From: Stenopsyche tienmushanensis | Lineage: Eukaryota; Arthropoda; Insecta; Trichoptera; Stenopsychidae | Length of the DNA stretch: 64,000 nt | NCBI GenBank assembly: GCA_008973525.1 | Contig: WACJ01000381.1 | Location: forward strand, 62,001-126,000 | Direction: 5' to 3' | Shown: positions 23,101-35,390 of the stretch, piece after piece | Layout of the letters: each line of letters opens with the position of its first letter | Position numbering within the stretch: position 1 is the first letter of the stretch | The notes under the pieces: generated by a model | Told to the model about the DNA's origin: nothing | What the model saw: the letters and a program-made list of their open reading frames with translations, nothing else | Databases searched by the model: none | Program-made: the position numbers and the translations under genes

Positions 23101-26100
23101 ATCTCAATCCAGATCATCTAAAACGATACAAAAATGGTGGAAAATAATTTGTTGTTCAGAGCTTCGAAGCGGAGATGAACTGAAAACTGATAACAAAATA
23201 AAATTAAATAGAATACTGCCTCAATGAACTCCCGTTGAAACCGACTGAAGATTTAAGGTTGCTCTGTTTAAAATTAACGAAATTAATATTTTTTATAGGC
23301 AGGATTGGATCATTTTAATACGAAAAGTTGAAAAATTATGGGATATAAATCAGAACGCGATGCTAGATGGAGTCGAAAGCCTTTTCGACTTGAGTAATTC
23401 CCTCTCTTTCAGAGTGGTTCCCACACACAATTGATCGTCAAACCCTTTGCACTCGAGAGGTGACTCTCACTCACCATATGATTTGATCCCTGAAATGCGT
23501 TGAAACCTGAAAATTTCTTGCTTTTAAGATTCCCCACTAATACTCATACATTCCCATTCTTAGTCAGATTCAACAGTTATCAGAGATTTAATTACTATTT
23601 TGGCTGCTACGGTGTATTTTGATAAACGCAAGTTTGTTTGCTCCATCCATCATCCCCTCTCTCTTGTTTGATCGCATTATAAGATATAAGTACAGAAATT
23701 ACTCGTATTCGAGCATTTTGCAGTCATTATCTTATATATATTATTAATGATGAGCAATTCGGTTTTCATAGGAATCACTCTACGGCCCAACAGTCGACCA
23801 AATTGACCGAACATGTTTCTAGAAACCTTAACATGAAGAGAAGTACCAGTATGGTACTACTCGACATTGAAAAAGCGTTCGATACTGTCTGGCACCCCTG
23901 TCTGATCCATAAAATAATATCACTTTATTTTCCAATTACGCTTTATTAAAACGGTTCATTTTTGGTAATTTTAAACAGAGCAACGTGAACTCCCCATGTT
24001 GTTTCAGCGAGAGTTCCTAATGGCAGTATTTTAGGACTCTAACATATTATTACACGATCTACCAACACCATCTTCATCAAACGTCGCATTCTACGTCGAC
24101 GATACATCATATTATACCAGCTCTCTCTCATCGTCAAATTGATCCATTAGTTGTCGGGTCCGGCTCCATCGAATGGAAACCCCAAGTGAAATACTTAGAG
24201 GTAACTTTGGACAGAAGACTGAGATGGGGAGAGCAAGTGTCGGGGGCTCGTGGGTTAGCAGCTAGGGCGGCGCTTAATCAATAGTGATTGTTGCTTAGCA
24301 CTCTAAGAGTCAACAAAAGCTCACCACATCTTACTGATTCAATATATACGATACCTTCGTTATGTTCGCCTTCAAAGGATTATCAATATTGCATAATATT
24401 TGCAAATCCAATATAGAGCAATGAGACGACAGGACGGCAATAGACGTTAGTGGTGGAAGAGTTATTTTAACTTGGGTGGAATAGGCAGGTTCTCCAATAT
24501 TCTTCACTTCAATCTTTAGTTTCAGCGTTTCGGTCGATCCCAAAATATATGTTGGTCTAAAAGTTGTCTCATTTCATTACATAAATCAGATTACGAAAAT
24601 GAATCTCAAATATGAAGAAAATTTACCGAACATTGTCTGTTAAAATATCCACGATAAGATCTGACTTGCAGAAATCATCGCCTCCACATCCCGTTGCAAA
24701 TGGAATATCTTTACTCCATTCAGTGCTATCTGCAGTTGGATAAAGTTTGTCGAAGTAATCTGATCCTGTAAATGGATATTTTATTTATTTCATTCTGAAA
24801 CGAGGCACTGATCTTGTTAATTTAAGCAATTACCTGTTATGTTATCCTTATTTATGACGATCGGGTTTGTTAAGCTGGTGTAATCTAAAAACTTTGCGTT
24901 CACCGATATCCTCAAAGGCTCTATAAAGTTTTGGATGTCTCGCTAAAAATATAATAAGTTTAATGTTATATGACCTTTTAAGGGTATTATTGATGCATAG
25001 TTTAATATACAGACTTAACCAATGCCGGATATCTCTATAGGCCTCAAATATTCGAAGGGTCTCAAAATTCAAGAATCACATTCGAACGATTTACATTACT
25101 TTGATATTTTTTTTCAAAATTTATAAATATATTTCTTGGCATCTATTCGACGACTCATTAATAGTATGACAATTCAATCTCCACATATAAAAACGAATGA
25201 CACTATACCAAGAGCAGACGGACTTTCCGCTTTAAAATGCAATGATCAAAATATTTCATTTGTAAAGGCGCAGTGTGACAAATTGACTTGGACGTCACGA
25301 AAAGTGAAACTCCAACCGGCAGTTGGTCGGAAAAAGAGGGAGAATCATTTGTAGAATGTCCATATCCACTGCATAAATCATAGAGACGATACGCGCATGT
25401 GTCGCTCCGACTTTTGTGTGTGTATGTATCTATACGTAGTATAAAGCAACCACTACACTAATAGCTCGTCAATTTTATTATATATTATACAACATACTAA
25501 ATCATCATATTAAAACTTACCTCCAAATGAATTATTATATTTTCACATTTTTCAACGTTCGATGAGAGACTTTCGGTTTTAGTAGCGACACCTTCTGATG
25601 AGCTTCCTTTTATGAAGGCTCGTTTAAGACCAACGTCTACCGAAGTCCTTATCATAACATCTGGAAACGTACACAATTAATTTCATAATTTTAAAATGAC
25701 ATTAATTTTGTCATTATGAAAAATGCGGCTTACTTACTGAGTACTGATAGTTTAAAAGGCGAAGAGTAGCTCAAACAAAGTGGTAATGTAATGTTAGAAG
25801 TGTCCCTTAATAGTTGATTTACGCCTTTTTTTCCTAAATATATTTTTATCTTTGCTACAGGCCTTGTACGAAGTACAACTGTATGTCCACTTAAATGTGA
25901 ACCCACAACGACGTCTAAAATCATTTTTTTTTTTTCAAATTATACTGGAATCATGCATTTGTTTGATAGTTGTGCGAAAATAGTTGCCGATTTTTTTTTA
26001 TGGGCCGACAATATTTTTTTGTTGGTTAAGAGGGTCTTTTGCCACGTTTCACACATGGGCCCTTTTTAACATTTTGAAAAATACTCAAAATTTCACTATT

Positions 26101-29100
26101 AAACCATAATCATAACTTTTTTTATCTGAGGCCATATTTTGTATTGTATTTTTAATATAAACAAACCAATATTTTATGCTATTAGTTTAAAAAAAATTAC
26201 TTTTGAGCTTCCAAATCACATAAAATGTGCTAACGAATGAGATATGTCAATTTCTAAATTCTTTAAACAAAACACTAACAACTATTTTGAGCTTAGTTTA
26301 GTTCAAAAAAATCTATTTCGATAACTCTGATACTTACGACATGTGACCCATGTGTGAAACGTAGCAAAAGACCCCTCTAAACCCCAAAAAAATGTTGTCA
26401 ATCCATGTGCAAAAAACCCTGTATAACCTTCTATCACTCCTACTAGATTTATGCCAAATTTTTATTTTTAACTATTTTTAAAAAAATGTAAAAAATTAAT
26501 GTCAAAAAATGACTTTTTTTTAAACAATCGCCATTTTGCAAAAATGTTTTTTTCTGAGGTAGATCTTTTTTTTTGTTTTAGATGACTAGAAGGGTTGAAA
26601 TCGTGTCAACCAGAACACGCTTTTTTACATTTTACATTTTATCAGAAAGTATCAATGAATATTTGGTAAAAAAATATATAGTAATTGCAGTAATAATAAT
26701 TGTTTCCATTTTATCGAATTTGAAAAAACGCCCAAAATTTGTGCTTCTAGACTAGAACAGCGATCGGCAATGTATGGTCCGCGGACCTTCAGTGATCCGC
26801 AAAAAAAAAATTAATGGTTCATAGAGAAATATTGAAAAACAGAAAATAAAAATTGTAAAAACTCATTTTATTCAATTCAACTTGACGAATCTACTGATAT
26901 TACAAACAAAGCAATCTTACGCTGTTTTGTCAGGGTTGAGGGTACTTTGTTTGCTTAATTTGCCGGGCAGAACAACCAGCTCAGAGATTTTTGAGGCACT
27001 TGATAGTTATTACCTGAAAAACGAGCTTCAATATATAATATTTAACACAAAAATCCAGCTAGTAGTCCGCTGAATTAAAATTTTGAATTTTAAACCATTT
27101 AGTAGTCCGTAAGCCCTAAAAGGTTGCCGACCGCTGAACTAGAATATCCCCTTAAAGAAAAGAAAAAAAACTATTTTTTTTACTCTAACCCAGACGACTG
27201 CCTTAAGAATCTCATATATTATTTTTACCCGGATAAGAATTGCCATCCAAATCAACAGGCGGTGCTATAGCAATACCAAATCCTCGAATTCCAGGGAAAA
27301 AATCCGATGGTTTGATTAACAATGCAGGAGGAACATTTCCTTGTGGTCCTTTGGGTCCACCCGCCCATATAGCAATGGCACCAACGCCATCGTGTGCATA
27401 CGGAGCACCCACTAAAACTTCTACAACAAAAATAAAAATAAATAGTTGATTTAAAAAAATACATAAAAATTGCTGAGTTTGACCGACCTCTGTGGCCATC
27501 CAAATCCAGATCCGCTGTAGCGAGTGCAGATCCAAAGCAGCTGTTCCAACCGAGCGAAGAAGGAGCTTTCAATTGTGTCGTTTCGTTGAATTCTTTCTAT
27601 AATAATGCATCCAATTAAGTCGCACAAAAGACATACAAACCATGGTTAACAACGGCCAAAGACATACAGACGGATTTACCCAATAAATATACACAATAGG
27701 CACAGCCAATCTAGGAGCAGACACTATCAACTCGTCTAAATCGTCATTTGTCAGGTTTGCGACTTCAATTGTAGCTCCGAAATAGCCTCCAAACTTATCG
27801 CCAAATATTCTCTTCTTGATCCTAGGTTCTTTGTTTTCGTTAAATTTAAAGATTATAACCTGAACGAAAAGAAACATAAATGGGTTACAACGCCAAACTA
27901 TTTTATGAATAAATATGTGATGCTTTCACACGAAATGTCCGATTAGGTGAGTTCAAATATTAATGTAAGACTCGTTGTAGTTTATTGTTCAAGTGAGAGA
28001 AAACATTGTATTCAAACTTACATCAGTTTCTCCATACCATTATAATGACGTAATTTTTCATGTATTCTTTCAAATTTTCCACAGTAAAATTTGATGGTAT
28101 TTTAGATTTAAATCCAGGTATTGTATACTATTACGGAGATTCTTCTTAATCTGAACAAAGTGGCAATTTTCGTAAAAAAGGAAATTGTTCATTCGACTGT
28201 CTGAACTCCTTTTCGCGATCTACAAACAGTCGCCATCCAAATAATCTTGGATAACATCAAACACATAGACGTCGTGGTGTCGGTTGCGGGAGACTTGCAG
28301 GAGAAAGTGAGAACAACGCAAAACATCAGCAATGGAACTTTTTTTCCCTACACTACCACCATTCTGGTGTGATGTGTCCTTCTTGGACTCTTCCGCTTTC
28401 AACTCAACTTATGGTTAGCTCAGTGGGGGATGTTTCCATTGGTCGTCTTCTCTTATGTTCGGCATCCTCCTTCTATTGCATAAAGTACTTTGTGTATTTG
28501 CACCACGCATTCCATGCCCTAGCATCCTTGAGCATTGAAAGAATCATATTGTTAGATGAGAGCGTACTTATTATATTCCCAGCTCCTCACATAGAGTATC
28601 CTATTTAAGGCTCCATACTGGACAGACGAATGTCATGTGTGCGGCATCGTCATTGCCTGCTCCACAGTGATAGCATTCTGAGTCTGCCTCTTTTCTTATT
28701 TTATTAAGCTAGCTACCGAAGCAGCCGTGCCCGGTAAGGACTTGGGTCAGGTGGTAATAGAGCTGACCATGTTTCTTTCTGCTCTACTCTTCCAAATCTG
28801 TGATCAATCTGTCCACCGACATTTTGTGAAGCTGTCATATCGGGACTGCCACACCGTCATCGTGATTTATCTGGCCGCTTTCTTTATTTCTCCTTTTTGG
28901 GCCGCCTGTCTCTCTTGGACGAACAGGTCAATTGACAGTATGGCAGTCAGTGTCAGGATAGCGTCTTCTGACACTGTGCGGTACTCTGAAGTAGTACACT
29001 CAATCCTTCTGTACGGAGCCCCAATATGGCATGAGTCGCTCAGACATAAGAACTATAGAAAAAAGCTGGGCAAGGTACAACGGCAGGAAGCGCTCCGAGT

Positions 29101-32100
29101 CACCACAGCATACAGAACAGTATCCGAAGACATGATGCTCGCAAGCGCTGTGAGCACTATTGCTCACAGGACTTGGATGTTTAGATGCGTACTTGAAGAG
29201 GATCGGCAAGGAAACATCCGCGATGTGCCACCACTGTCAAGCGGAGGTCGATGATGCGAAACACACTATCGATGACTGTGGAGCTTGGACACCCCAGGGG
29301 AACACGCCGAAACAAGCACTCGGGGTACCCGAGCTTAACACCGAGAACGTAGTCCACAACACGATGGTGAGCAAGAAGAACTGAGACCTTTGGCGAGATT
29401 ACATAGAAGAAATCATGAGCGCCAAAGAGGGCAGTTAAAAGGAGAGACGCAGAACGGCTCTCCAATTCTAGAATAGAGTCAAACACAGGAACAGACTACC
29501 TGTCCCTCCGAAGCAATGTGATAAACAATACCGGGGGGACAAAGAAGGGCAAAGGCAAGGCTTAGTCAATAGGAATCTGACACTACCCTGATATCAGGCC
29601 CCAGGGTGTCTTATGCAAGATTCCCCTCCCACAGGAAAAAACAAAAAACACTGTGCGGTATGCAGCAGCCATCCTGATTGCACTTCTTCTCTGGACGCCA
29701 TGTTGAGCCTGACCCTTTCAACTTGCAGTGCCTCGGCCGCAGCGTTCGCTGCCACCTTCTCCGGATGTTCGGTGAAGCGGAGCTTGTCTACGATTTCCAA
29801 GTATCAAATAGATCTTAATCATTTGATCTCGCATCCATTGATCATCAGGAGTAGAGGCGCATGTTTCTTGCGTCTTGTGAAGAACAGTGGTTCCGTCTTT
29901 TTCTTCTTTTATTTCTTCTATTTCTTCGCTTTTCGTAGTGTATCTTTACAAGTCACTCGCAGGACCTCTGCAGATTTGGTGGTGACTAGGACAGCCACAT
30001 CCACTCTTGAGCATCGATGTTCAATAATATTTCAGAGAAATAAATTTTCATCTCCAGATCACTAATAAGAGATTATATTAAATAAAATTACCCTTCCAAA
30101 TCCGGTTTTTCCTCGTGGTGCTGATGCTACATAGAATAGTTGTTTTTTGTCGAAAAAACGTCCAGCTGCGACACTATAACCCAAATAATCACCGTCTATA
30201 TTGGCCGTCGTCGTATTTGCTATCTCTTTTCTATTCATTTTTATGTCACTAAAAATATATGTTTAGTTAATAGTTTAATAGTAAAGTTCAGTCAATATCC
30301 ATTACATATATATACATTTATAAGTGTAAATTCTACTCTACTTGTCTTTATTAGTTTTTGCCTTGTTTAACAATATGGCACTACCTTTCCAATTAAGAAT
30401 TCCAGGCGCACCTAGCACTAATTCGACATTGTGTTTTCTCTGAAATATTTTCAAATGTTGCATTATTTTATCCAATATCAATCTTATAATGACGAACAAC
30501 AACAATAGACAGGCCATCAGCGATGATTTTTTTTTGCGTATGACCCCATCCTTATATTTTATAAAGATATATGTTGATTAAGATATTTTAAAATTTCCAG
30601 GCTTACCATTTGAAAACCAGTTTATATCGAAATATGGTTCAGGAAACATATTTATGTAATGAAATTCCAAGCGACATTTGGACGGAAAGAGAGGAATATT
30701 TATTTGTAGTATTCATCGCATACATGAATAGATACGCTACACGCATGCGCCGTACTGCCTCTATTGTGTTTTTATACGTATCTATAGGGCGCGCTATTAG
30801 TAGACTAATAGCGCGCCTATTTTAATATATATTACACAGCGCACAGTTTTATATTTTAGCTAAAAAATTCTATTAAAAAATAACTTCCATCGCGCGGTGG
30901 CGAGTATAAATTTAAAATGGTAATAGGAGACTAAGGGGCACTAAATTAACGGAGAAACCTTATAAATCAACTAGGCATTGTTGTTCATGGTTAAAAGTCT
31001 GAATTATCTTCATAGTTAAAATGAAATAAATACACAGAGAATTTGAGTTTTTCACGAATCGTCACTAATAAAAACATTTTGAACCGAAAACCGCTATTTT
31101 TTCCTAGAGTGTAAACCGTAACCGAACCGATATAAATGTTAGAAACGTAACTGAAACCAAAACCGAAATAGATAGCCAATTTAAAACTACTTAAAGATGC
31201 GTGATTCTAGCTTTAAAGCTTAAAATTAAAAAATAGTAATAATAAAGGTTATTCGACATTTTTTTTATTCATAAATAAATAATACTATACCAAGTCTTGC
31301 GGAAAATATGCTGACATTCCAGCCTGCCCAGCAGAATAATAAGAAATACGATGCTCCTTGTAGTATTTTGTCTTATCTGAAATTGATTCAGCTATTGTAT
31401 TTATTTGGACTTAAATTATAAGAGTAATTTTTTTTGAGTCATGAATCATAATTTTCAGCTTGACTCTCAGAAGGTTTTAAGATTTAGATGCATTGAATGC
31501 TTATACCTAAAAGTGGTATATTTTTTTCTTCCCCAATCCTGCTGTGATTGTCATCACTTGCACGTCGAATATAGCACGCTCCTAAAATATGCCATTCTGA
31601 TCCATCTAACTGGTTGGTCCATCGTGGCGAACAAACCTAATCAAATTACCTCATTATAGTGATATTTCAGATAATCTCGATAAGCTGAAGAATGAGTTTA
31701 ATCCATAAAAATATAACTGTAAATTGTAAGGATGTACAGTTTTAATTTATCTCTAAAATGCGTTCGACTTCAAAGAACAAAAATATATACTACTCACAAC
31801 AAGTTTGGAAACGTTGGGGAAGCTTGGTATATAAAATCATAGCAATTGATCGTTACAAATAAACGTTTTAAAAAATTTAAAACACGTTACAACCAGCCAT
31901 TGAAATTTAATTATTTTTTTAAATTAAATTTCAAATTTAAAAAATCAGCTGAATTAAATTTTGCAATTCATGCCTTTTGAAATGAAGGATTTTCAATTTG
32001 AATACTTAATAAAAAATATGAAGATTTCCATCATGATGGTGCATTATATTGCCATTAGGAGACACCATGAGGTTGAGACTTTGAACGACAGGAAAATACC

Positions 32101-35100
32101 GGACCGCCCAAAAAAAGTACTATCGATCGGAAGAAATTGTCGTCTTACAACTTCTCAATTAGCCGCAAAATTAAGTGAAAGCAGATAATCTAAAGATCTA
32201 AACGTGTTGTATACGCTTATATACATTGAAGAGTCCAGTTTACGCTGGAATAATTAACAGGAACACTGGAGAAACTTATCCTAATACCAAGCGTTTCCAA
32301 ACTTATTGTCGGATAAGACGTCATTATTATCGCGGAATGACGGTTACTCCAGTATTTCTTACTACAATTTAAATTTTACTACCCGTTTGATTTCATATTG
32401 CAAACACACACACACATATATATAGACAAATACCACTAATAAATCTTCTACTGGATGAAGCACCATTGTAGCACCAAGCCAGCTTCCTTGTTTTCGATCA
32501 TAATAGTGGGTAGTTTTTTTGTTTCCTAAAATATTATACAATCCTTTAATTTATTGATATTTTAATTATGTTTTTTTATTGATAAAAATTATTTTTAACA
32601 AAAAAAGCCACAAAAAACACAAAAACAATTTTAATCTCCCCAAGATTGTGGTTTTGTTATTAAATATATCATCACTAATAATAAATACAAATAAATTATT
32701 TGTAAATGTATTAGTAATTGTTTATTTAGCTCTTCTATCCATAAGATAGTTTGACCAGACCCATTATGGTTTTGCTATACAAATATTCCTGACTTTGTCC
32801 TTTTAGGGGTCCCTCGGCAAGTCATATTCGAGTCTAAGGGCTAAATTTGCTACTGAATTAATCAATGTTAAATAATGTGAAAAGCAATAGATATTACATA
32901 ATATTATAAGAATAATTTTCTCTTACCTTCAGAATCAAAATTATAGACTAAGCACTCGCCCCCAATCTTACAGCGGTACACTAATCCTGGTTCAATTATA
33001 TCTGGATATCGACTATCATTTGCACGAGGAGCACCTATTTGAATCCTTTAAGAAAAATAATATACTACATATCAATAAAATTGTTTCCATTGAGATTTTG
33101 CTGCAATTTGGCATTTGAAATGCAACCAAAACATATCTCGGCGTAGATATCGATGATGGCTTTTCTAGGAAGTGAATCGTTGATAATTATATTTAAATGT
33201 GATTAAATACATTTAAGATGACTCAACGATGTTATTTATGTGGAACGATAAACAGCTCTTATCGACAAATTAACTTCCTGATTAGGCTTCATTTCATTTT
33301 GGGCGTTTAATTATGTATGCATGATTAAAAATGAATTCTTAAATGTGTGTGTGTGTGTAAAGTAGAGGAAAATAACAGTCCTACGAGCAAAATGAGTCGA
33401 CAGACAGCCTTGAGCGCGGAAGATGTTTTTTCCGCCGGTCCCCCAGCGATCTCGCAGATGTAATCTCTCTCTCCGGCGAATTTAAGATCTTAGCGGAAAT
33501 TAAGAGCTCAGGTCTTTTCTGTTTTTGCTGAACTTTTTTATAACAACTAAATTTAAGAACCGATTATAACCAAAGAGACGCTGCATTACTAAGACGGTTT
33601 GAAGAGTTTATGTGAAGGCCAAGGATTACACTGAACCGGTGGTTGATTTATCAACAGGTTAGAGTTGATATAATGATTTTTGCCATAGCTAGAAATATGA
33701 TTAAAATTTACTATATCTTACATTATAACAACTCTGTATGATAATAATATTTTCAACAATAATTAAAATGTCGTTTAAAAATAGCGATCATTTTACCACC
33801 ACCCACTTATTCTTAAAATTTCGAATAATCTGATATTAACTTAACCACATGAGGAAAGCATTGGACTGCCACACAAAAAAAACCTGCTCATAAATTTAAA
33901 ATAGGAGATAAAGAACTGGAATTTGGACCTAATTTGCTATAATAATAACTTGTGAATAATAAGCCCAAGACGAACAATCTGCTCTTGATTTAATTTTCTT
34001 TCGCGTGCACTTAATCCCCGATTTAAAAGGATTTTAATTATGGCAGTGACAATATCAAAATTTGTAGGATATGTGCACTCACTTAAATAATCATCCTATG
34101 AAATAAGCACATGATATTTCAAAATTGGTATTTCAAAAAAGTTCACAAATATTACAGCATGTTAACCCCTAAAGGGGTACTATCCCAGGGCCTGGGATCC
34201 CCTCTCCCACTCCCAGAGACGAAGAGCTTTCCCGCATACATCGCACGATTGTATAAATCGTTAACCCAAATTTATCGACAAATAATGATTATGATTCCAA
34301 GTTTATTATTTGTTTACGCAAAGAAATTATCGAATAATGTGTGCTATCGACAGTATTTATTTATTTAATTGCTTCCAATTCGTCGCTGCTTGTTGAATGA
34401 GTTTTGGTCCGATTATCATTTCCTTCTAAAGCAGGAGAGCAAATGAATCGATTTCTTGTGTATTGTTTATGTAAAAAAAATGACGTGGTCTTGTATGCTA
34501 TCAACAGTGCTCCTTTACAATTGACTCTGCCTCGAATTGATAATTTTCTTGCGCTGTTAGTAACTGACAGAAAGTAACCAGTGTAAAGCGATTATGGCAT
34601 CAACGGCTTCATTGATTTTAAATTTGCTCACTCCTCAAACGGTTAATAGACACATTTTACGCTTATTACGATTAATAGAATTTACTTATTAAAAATATAA
34701 GATATATTTTTGAATATATACTTCGGATCATATCGTCAAATTTAGAAAAGATAAACAGGCAATTCTAAGACTACAGCATAAAATAAACGAATATGTAGCT
34801 TGTTATATATATATTATAGTTTAATGGCAATGCTAAAATTTTTAAAATATAACTAATGTTGATGAGACTAAAAAAATGCTTACCAAGTATAATTATTCCT
34901 GGAATATCCCAATACAGAATATCCGAAGTAGGTCGATCGTCCTGAGCTTCCTCGCTGTGGATCTTCATATATCAAAGGATAATTTACATCTAAACTGAAC
35001 AAATTTACTGGCAAAATAAAATGATATGCTGCTATAAACGATAGCACTTTAAATTTAAAATGAGATTTTATCCGTAGAGAATATAAGCATTTGAGATCCA

Positions 35101-35101
35101 T
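20124..35101 (-). CDS. Integrin alpha subunit, copy B (20 exons, intact)
   Basis: Coding exons (minus, 5' to 3'): 35101-34884, 33045-32927, 32525-32434, 31636-31507, 31376-31291, 30439-30342, 30248-30092, 27859-27680, 27596-27488, 27420-27229, 25914-25738, 25660-25521, 24942-24834, 24765-24627, 24556-24355, 23117-22948, 22868-22291, 22221-22007, 20815-20765, 20216-20124. The sum is 3255 nt, an intact 1084-aa frame. Propeller text such as VCSPRW, LGAPGILNWKG, SVAAGRFF, FGGYFGA, DLDLDGHR, VGAPYAHDGVGA and DLDGNSYP marks FG-GAP blades with divalent-cation loops; no I domain. The membrane segment is IICSIVFGFLVIVVTSCALY. The tail is KIGFFNRK, where the usual GFFKR has Asn for Lys, followed by a divergent acidic end. 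Role: ligand-binding alpha chain of an alpha/beta-PS heterodimer. Exon order matches copy A one to one, so the pair arose by tandem duplication. The clade (alphaPS3-like) is an inference. Confidence 0.92.
21215..21897 (-). mobile_element. Mariner family 1, copy B (5'-truncated)
   Basis: Shares the 3' terminal repeat (TTAGGGTGTCCCATAAGTTT) and transposase text of copy A, including LVTGDESWILYENIERKRSW, VVFHHDNA and WHEGIKRLPEKW. The match stops near 21897, so the N-terminal helix-turn-helix half is missing. Lies between exons 18 and 19 of integrin copy B. Confidence 0.75.
23750..24300 (+). mobile_element. Jockey-like LINE reverse transcriptase fragment
   Basis: Plus strand carries MVLLDIEKAFDTVWHPCLIH near 23850-23910, the classic RT motif A of Jockey-type LINEs, then broken RT text (YVDDT-like at about 24095) and EWKPQVKYLEVTLDRRLRWG at about 24170. 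Multiple frameshifts. It occupies the intron between exons 15 and 16 of integrin copy B. Confidence 0.75.
25265..25500 (+). repeat. SINE/MITE-like dispersed repeat B, copy 3
   Basis: The best-preserved copy: ttgacttggacgtcacgaaa, gtgaaactccaaccggcagt, a gcgcatgtg centre and an AT-rich end. Other copies are at 6300, 8780 and 30640. Intronic in integrin copy B. Confidence 0.55.
26007..26399. repeat. MITE with long inverted ends
   Basis: About 393 bp whose ends are inverted repeats of roughly 60 bp: gacaatatttttttgttggt with gagggtcttttgccacgttt at the left, and the reverse complement of gacccatgtgtgaaacgtag with caaaagacccctc at the right. Similar single ends occur near 6250 and 10770. No coding. 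Intronic in integrin copy B. Confidence 0.6.
26758..27136 (+). mobile_element. hAT deletion derivative (ZBED/FAM200-like)
   Basis: Ends CAGCGATCGGCAA and (reverse complement) CAGCGGTCGGCAACC, flanked by gactagaa and aactagaa, a 7-of-8 target duplication. Interior plus-strand text QLDESTDITNKAILRCFVRV then GRTTSSEIFEALDSYYLKNE is the catalytic region of hAT transposases of the ZBED5/FAM200 type. Only about 380 bp remain. Intronic in integrin copy B. Confidence 0.7.
28590..28700 (-). mobile_element. R1-like LINE C-terminal zinc-knuckle fragment
   Basis: Minus strand reads CYHCGAGNDDAAHMTFVCPV followed by WSLK, the CCHC-type end of R1/Loa-like LINE ORF2. Plus-strand LINE pieces of the same kind begin 0.3 kb away in opposite orientation. 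Confidence 0.6.
28960..29590 (+). mobile_element. R1-like LINE ORF2 C-terminal fragment
   Basis: Plus strand reads SILLYGAPIWHESLRHKNYR, VQRQEALRVTTAYRTVSEDM, then (shifted) YLKRIGKETSAMCHHCQAEV and DDAKHTIDDCGAW, the standard C-terminal half of R1-clade ORF2. One frameshift separates the two blocks. Intronic in integrin copy B. Confidence 0.75.
29594..30010 (-). mobile_element. R1-like LINE reverse transcriptase fragment, inverted relative to its neighbour
   Basis: Minus strand carries TEPLFFTRRKKHAPLLMING and later DKLRFTEHPEKVAANAAAEA, the post-RT thumb region of R1-type LINEs. In a normal LINE this precedes the text at 28960-29590, but here the two lie on opposite strands, so the element was rearranged or two copies collided. 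Confidence 0.6.
30640..30860 (+). repeat. SINE/MITE-like dispersed repeat B, copy 4
   Basis: Shares ggacggaaagagaggaa, the cacgcatgcgccgtactgcc centre and the gcgcgcctattttaatatat end with the other copies. It also holds a local palindrome, gcgcgctattagtag-ctaatagcgcgc. Intronic in integrin copy B. Confidence 0.5.
31790..32312 (+). mobile_element. Tc1-like element, internally deleted
   Basis: Inverted ends ACAACAAGTTTGGAAACGTT and (reverse complement) CGACAATAAGTTTGGAAACG. Interior plus strand reads RPKKVLSIGRNCRLTTSQLA then AKLSESR, the Tc1 helix-turn-helix region. The DDE part is missing. Lies between integrin copy B exons 3 and 4. Confidence 0.6.
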
Positions 35102-35279
35102 TTCTTCTGTACTATTTTTTTCGTATGCCGAAAAGACGTCTACAAAACTTCCATGGCAAGAATATAATGAAGATATAGTGCATTAGTTATCTGCGGTTTT
35201 ATTCCTCTTCGCTGTTTTTTCAGTTTTCTGTTGAAGCATGTTAAAAAATATATTAAAAGGTCAATAGACATGAGATATT

Positions 35280-35390
35280 AGATTGGTGCATAAGTTTTGA
35301 CGCATAATAATTTTATTCTTCTCCGAACTGATATCTTGAAGCTATTCCATTGTGCAAATGCTGCACTCATTATATATCATAGCGAATATA
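35280..35390 (+). repeat. Solo mariner end (a third family)
   Basis: TTAGATTGGTGCATAAGTTT followed by tgacgc resembles a mariner terminal repeat different from families 1 and 2. It abuts copy C of family 1 at 35391. No partner end found. Confidence 0.4.
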
